Shown here in pieces: positions 44,348-46,653 of a stretch of DNA of 46,653 nt; position 1 is the stretch's first letter, and every line of letters begins with the position of its first letter. The stretch comes from Saprospiraceae bacterium (lineage in GTDB: Bacteria > Bacteroidota > Bacteroidia > Chitinophagales > Saprospiraceae). The stretch spans positions 1-46,653 of the forward strand of contig JALSGS010000058.1 in NCBI GenBank assembly GCA_026982695.1. Direction: 5' to 3'. The position numbers and the translations under genes were made by a program. Under the pieces are notes generated by a model. That model had not been told where the DNA came from. It was given only the letters and a program-made list of their open reading frames with translations, and did no database searches.

Positions 44348-46653
44348 CGTATCAGCGTGACATCGCCCTTGAACAGCTCAATCACGCCATCGTTGAATTC
44401 CACCTCTATCACCCATACAAATACGGCCGGTGTCATAGGCTGCCCATGAAAAGTACCATCCCACCCCAAGCTCGGATCGTTGGGTTGGAAATCGCGCCGC
44501 TCAAAGACCACCTCGCCCCAACGAGAATACACCGTCATACGCCGAATCGATACCACTTCCGGCCCAGCAAATACCATAAAGACGTCGTTCTCCCCATCGC
44601 CATTAGGTGAGAATGCAGAAGGCACATATACCGGACGCGGTCGCTCCACTACAGCCAAGTAGCTGTCCTCATCCGTACAACTTCCTTTGCGCACAAACAC
44701 CTTGAACCAAGTCTCTTCCTTAGGCCACGCCGTCACCTGGGCGCAGCTATCGCAGTTGACCAATTCAGCTGGTTGCCAGATAATCTGATCTAAGCTATCA
44801 GGCGGCACGTTGGCCGACAAAGTCAGCACTAGGCTGTCGCCAAATACCACTACCTGATCGATCTCGTTCAAGGGCACGATCTGTACATCTAAAGCTTCTG
44901 GCTCGGGCAGCACCACAGTCAGACTATCTACACAACCATTCACCCCCTGTACCGCCACTGTATAGGCACCTGCTCCCAGCCCTGTAAAGAGCGATTGTGT
45001 AGTAAATGGCCCACCATTCAGAGCGTACAGAAAAGGCGGCATGCCCCCACTCACTTCCGTTACTGCAATGGCGCCATCATTCCGACCAAAACAACTAATA
45101 TCTGACAGCGTAAGCGATACTTGTGGCAAAGCCCGCTGATCAAACACGTCTACTTGATCATAGCTCGAGCATCCTGCTAGCGTATCCGTCATCGTCAAAG
45201 TGTACACACCAGGCTCACTCACCTCTGGATGTAAAGCCGTGGCATCGCCAGGGAAGACCCCACCCGACCACGACCACGACCATACCACATGCGCAGGCGG
45301 ATTCACAGGACCACCCAATGTGGCCGTTTCGCCTTCCGGCAAACACGTCAGCACCGCATCCGGCCCTGCATCCGCTACGGGAGGAGGCACCACCGTTAGA
45401 GAAGTAGATGCACTCCAGCTACAATTGTCCAACACGTAGGTATAAGTGAGCACATGGCTGCCTACTCCTGCTACTGAGGGATCAAACACTCCATCGCTCG
45501 ATTCAATACCCTCGCCATCCCAATAGCCACTTCCCCCTGTTACCCCCACTACATTTGCCGAAAGGTTGACTGTTCCAGCTTGTGCATCAAGACACAGAGG
45601 ACTTGGTACCTCTAGGTCAATCGTTACTTCTGCACATGGCTGTGTACTACAACTAACAGTAGTCTCTAAGTCAGGACAACTATTACTACTCAAAGCAGTA
45701 ATTAACACTTCAACCGACATGTCAGGCCCTAAGCCAGTTATTTGCCAACTCGTATCACTTAAAAACGCACCTGAAAGTCCCGATTGTTCTGCTACAGCAT
45801 ATCCACTTGCTCCCCCTACTGGCGACCAGCTGATCGTCATCGAAGACGTCGTGCTACTACACGTGGGCAGTAAGAGCTGAAGCGGTGCATCGACCTGTAC
45901 ATTCCGAACCTCCAACACCGAACTACAGCCCAACTCCGTCACTACCAAGCTCAACTCGTAAGTCCCTGCACTGTCCCAAACCACCTCATACGGACCCTGA
46001 CCCGAACCCGACAACACCTCACCCCCCCCAAAATCCCAAACATAGCTCGCACTCGAATCCGATCCACCCACATACGTCACTAATACCTCTTCACCCACAC
46101 ACACCGGCCCCGTCGCCGTAAACAACGCACTCGGCTGAGCCAACACATCTATCCACACCGTGTCCGCCCACTCACAACCCGGTATCGAATAGTGCGCCAC
46201 CACCTCGTGCACGCCCACCTGCGCCACCCAAGGATCAAACAACCCCAATGCACTATCCACTATCCCTTCGCCCGTCCACCACAGCACGCCCGAACTGTCA
46301 CCCAATACCGTCGCTGACAATACCACCGACTGCGCACTGCTGTCCAAACATATCGGCCCCACACTGTCTATCGACACCCACACCGAAGGACAAGCCTGCG
46401 ACGAACACCCCTGTACCTGTACCAGCGCATCACACGGCGTATCCGCATCGTAAAACCTCAGCTCCAATTCCACCTCCTCCTCCGGCACCAATCCAGCAAA
46501 ATGCACACTCGTATCCGTCTGTACCGATACCGGCTGGCCCGTAAGCACTACCCACGATACCGAATCCGCACCCGCAGGCCACGTCCAGTACACATCCACT
46601 TGCGTCGTCGCCGACGCACACCACACCGCCGCCGTGTCCAACGGCGCTGATAC
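44344..46653 (-). CDS. Large surface protein with PKD-like and SprB repeats and gliding-motility C-terminal domain (5' end outside window)
   Basis: The frame is open to the right edge (about 769 residues visible), so the gene begins outside. The C-terminus is the T9SS-linked CHU/GldJ-type domain (TIGR04131): VYVPSAFSPNGDGENDVFMVF, VYSRWGEVVFER, GWDGTFHGQPMTPAVFVWVIEVEF. Before it are a SprB-type repeat (ISCFGRNDGAIAVTEVSGG...GLGAGAYTVAVQGVNGC), PKD-like domains (ASYVWDFGGGEVLSG), and two copies of a unit reading ICLDSSAQ.../LCLDAQAG...GEGI...GLFDPW/GVFDPS. Cys pairs recur. It is probably a secreted adhesin-like protein anchored to the cell surface. Length and binding target cannot be judged. 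Confidence 0.9.
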   Translation of the reverse strand, partial: VSAPLDTAAVWCASATTQVDVYWTWPAGADSVSWVVLTGQPVSVQTDTSVHFAGLVPEEEVELELRFYDADTPCDALVQVQGCSSQACPSVWVSIDSVGPICLDSSAQSVVLSATVLGDSSGVLWWTGEGIVDSALGLFDPWVAQVGVHEVVAHYSIPGCEWADTVWIDVLAQPSALFTATGPVCVGEEVLVTYVGGSDSSASYVWDFGGGEVLSGSGQGPYEVVWDSAGTYELSLVVTELGCSSVLEVRNVQVDAPLQLLLPTCSSTTSSMTISWSPVGGASGYAVAEQSGLSGAFLSDTSWQITGLGPDMSVEVLITALSSNSCPDLETTVSCSTQPCAEVTIDLEVPSPLCLDAQAGTVNLSANVVGVTGGSGYWDGEGIESSDGVFDPSVAGVGSHVLTYTYVLDNCSWSASTSLTVVPPPVADAGPDAVLTCLPEGETATLGGPVNPPAHVVWSWSWSGGVFPGDATALHPEVSEPGVYTLTMTDTLAGCSSYDQVDVFDQRALPQVSLTLSDISCFGRNDGAIAVTEVSGGMPPFLYALNGGPFTTQSLFTGLGAGAYTVAVQGVNGCVDSLTVVLPEPEALDVQIVPLNEIDQVVVFGDSLVLTLSANVPPDSLDQIIWQPAELVNCDSCAQVTAWPKEETWFKVFVRKGSCTDEDSYLAVVERPRPVYVPSAFSPNGDGENDVFMVFAGPEVVSIRRMTVYSRWGEVVFERRDFQPNDPSLGWDGTFHGQPMTPAVFVWVIEVEFNDGVIELFKGDVTLIR

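Overview
The window reads as chromosomal DNA of a member of the Bacteroidota, probably a Saprospiria/Chitinophagia-type environmental bacterium. The pointers are a gliding-motility/T9SS-type C-terminal domain (44344-46653), decayed T9SS sorting domains (about 31.2 and 29.6 kb), a DUF1501/DUF1800 pair, a FadN-type beta-oxidation fusion, genes without clear Shine-Dalgarno sequences, and many genes preceded by the Bacteroidota -7 element TAnnTTTG. Species-level assignment is not possible from sequence reading alone. I recognised no rRNA, tRNA, CRISPR array or insertion sequence.

Region 1 (1-14.9 kb, all minus strand) is a capsule/exopolysaccharide locus. In transcription order it holds a winged-helix regulator with a probable self-operator, an FAD-dependent L-2-hydroxyglutarate oxidase, a UDP-HexNAc 6-dehydrogenase (TviB/WbpO type), an UpxY/NusG-like antiterminator, WbpE-, WbpD- and WbpB-like enzymes (together the route to a UDP-2,3-diacetamido-uronic acid), and a UDP-glucuronate-type epimerase. 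Next comes an unrelated-looking DUF1800/DUF1501 secreted pair. The export module follows: CpsB/YwqE phosphatase, Wza-like lipoprotein, Wzc-like BY-kinase with a Gly-Tyr repeat tail, and the N-terminus of an ABC-2 (Wzm) permease cut by the window edge.

Region 2 (15-28.4 kb) is housekeeping metabolism: leucyl aminopeptidase, dihydrolipoamide dehydrogenase, a small lipoprotein, NADP-type glutamate dehydrogenase, a thiolase/FadN beta-oxidation pair with a palindrome at its promoter, a cytoplasmic trypsin-like protein fused to a zinc ribbon and a YbjN-like domain, and dnaX. dnaX carries an A9 run placed so that one slip gives a short gamma form.

Region 3 (28.4-31.7 kb) is gene-poor. It holds two paralogous ECF sigma factors on the minus strand flanking a small orphan ORF, and two decayed T9SS-cargo remnants, one recognisable as a GH16 glucanase pseudogene.

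Region 4 (31.7-46.65 kb) holds carA-eno-divIC-sucD, tex (opposite strand), an NtrC-type activator with no DNA-binding domain and a GAFTDA loop, a LOG-family protein, a TMTC-like membrane/TPR protein, an OmpR-type response regulator/histidine kinase pair, and the 3' part of a large gliding-motility-type surface protein whose stop codon overlaps that of the kinase.

Between and within genes a 12-mer, TTTGCCGAAAGG, occurs five times exactly on the two strands. It is the strongest dispersed-repeat signal in the window.
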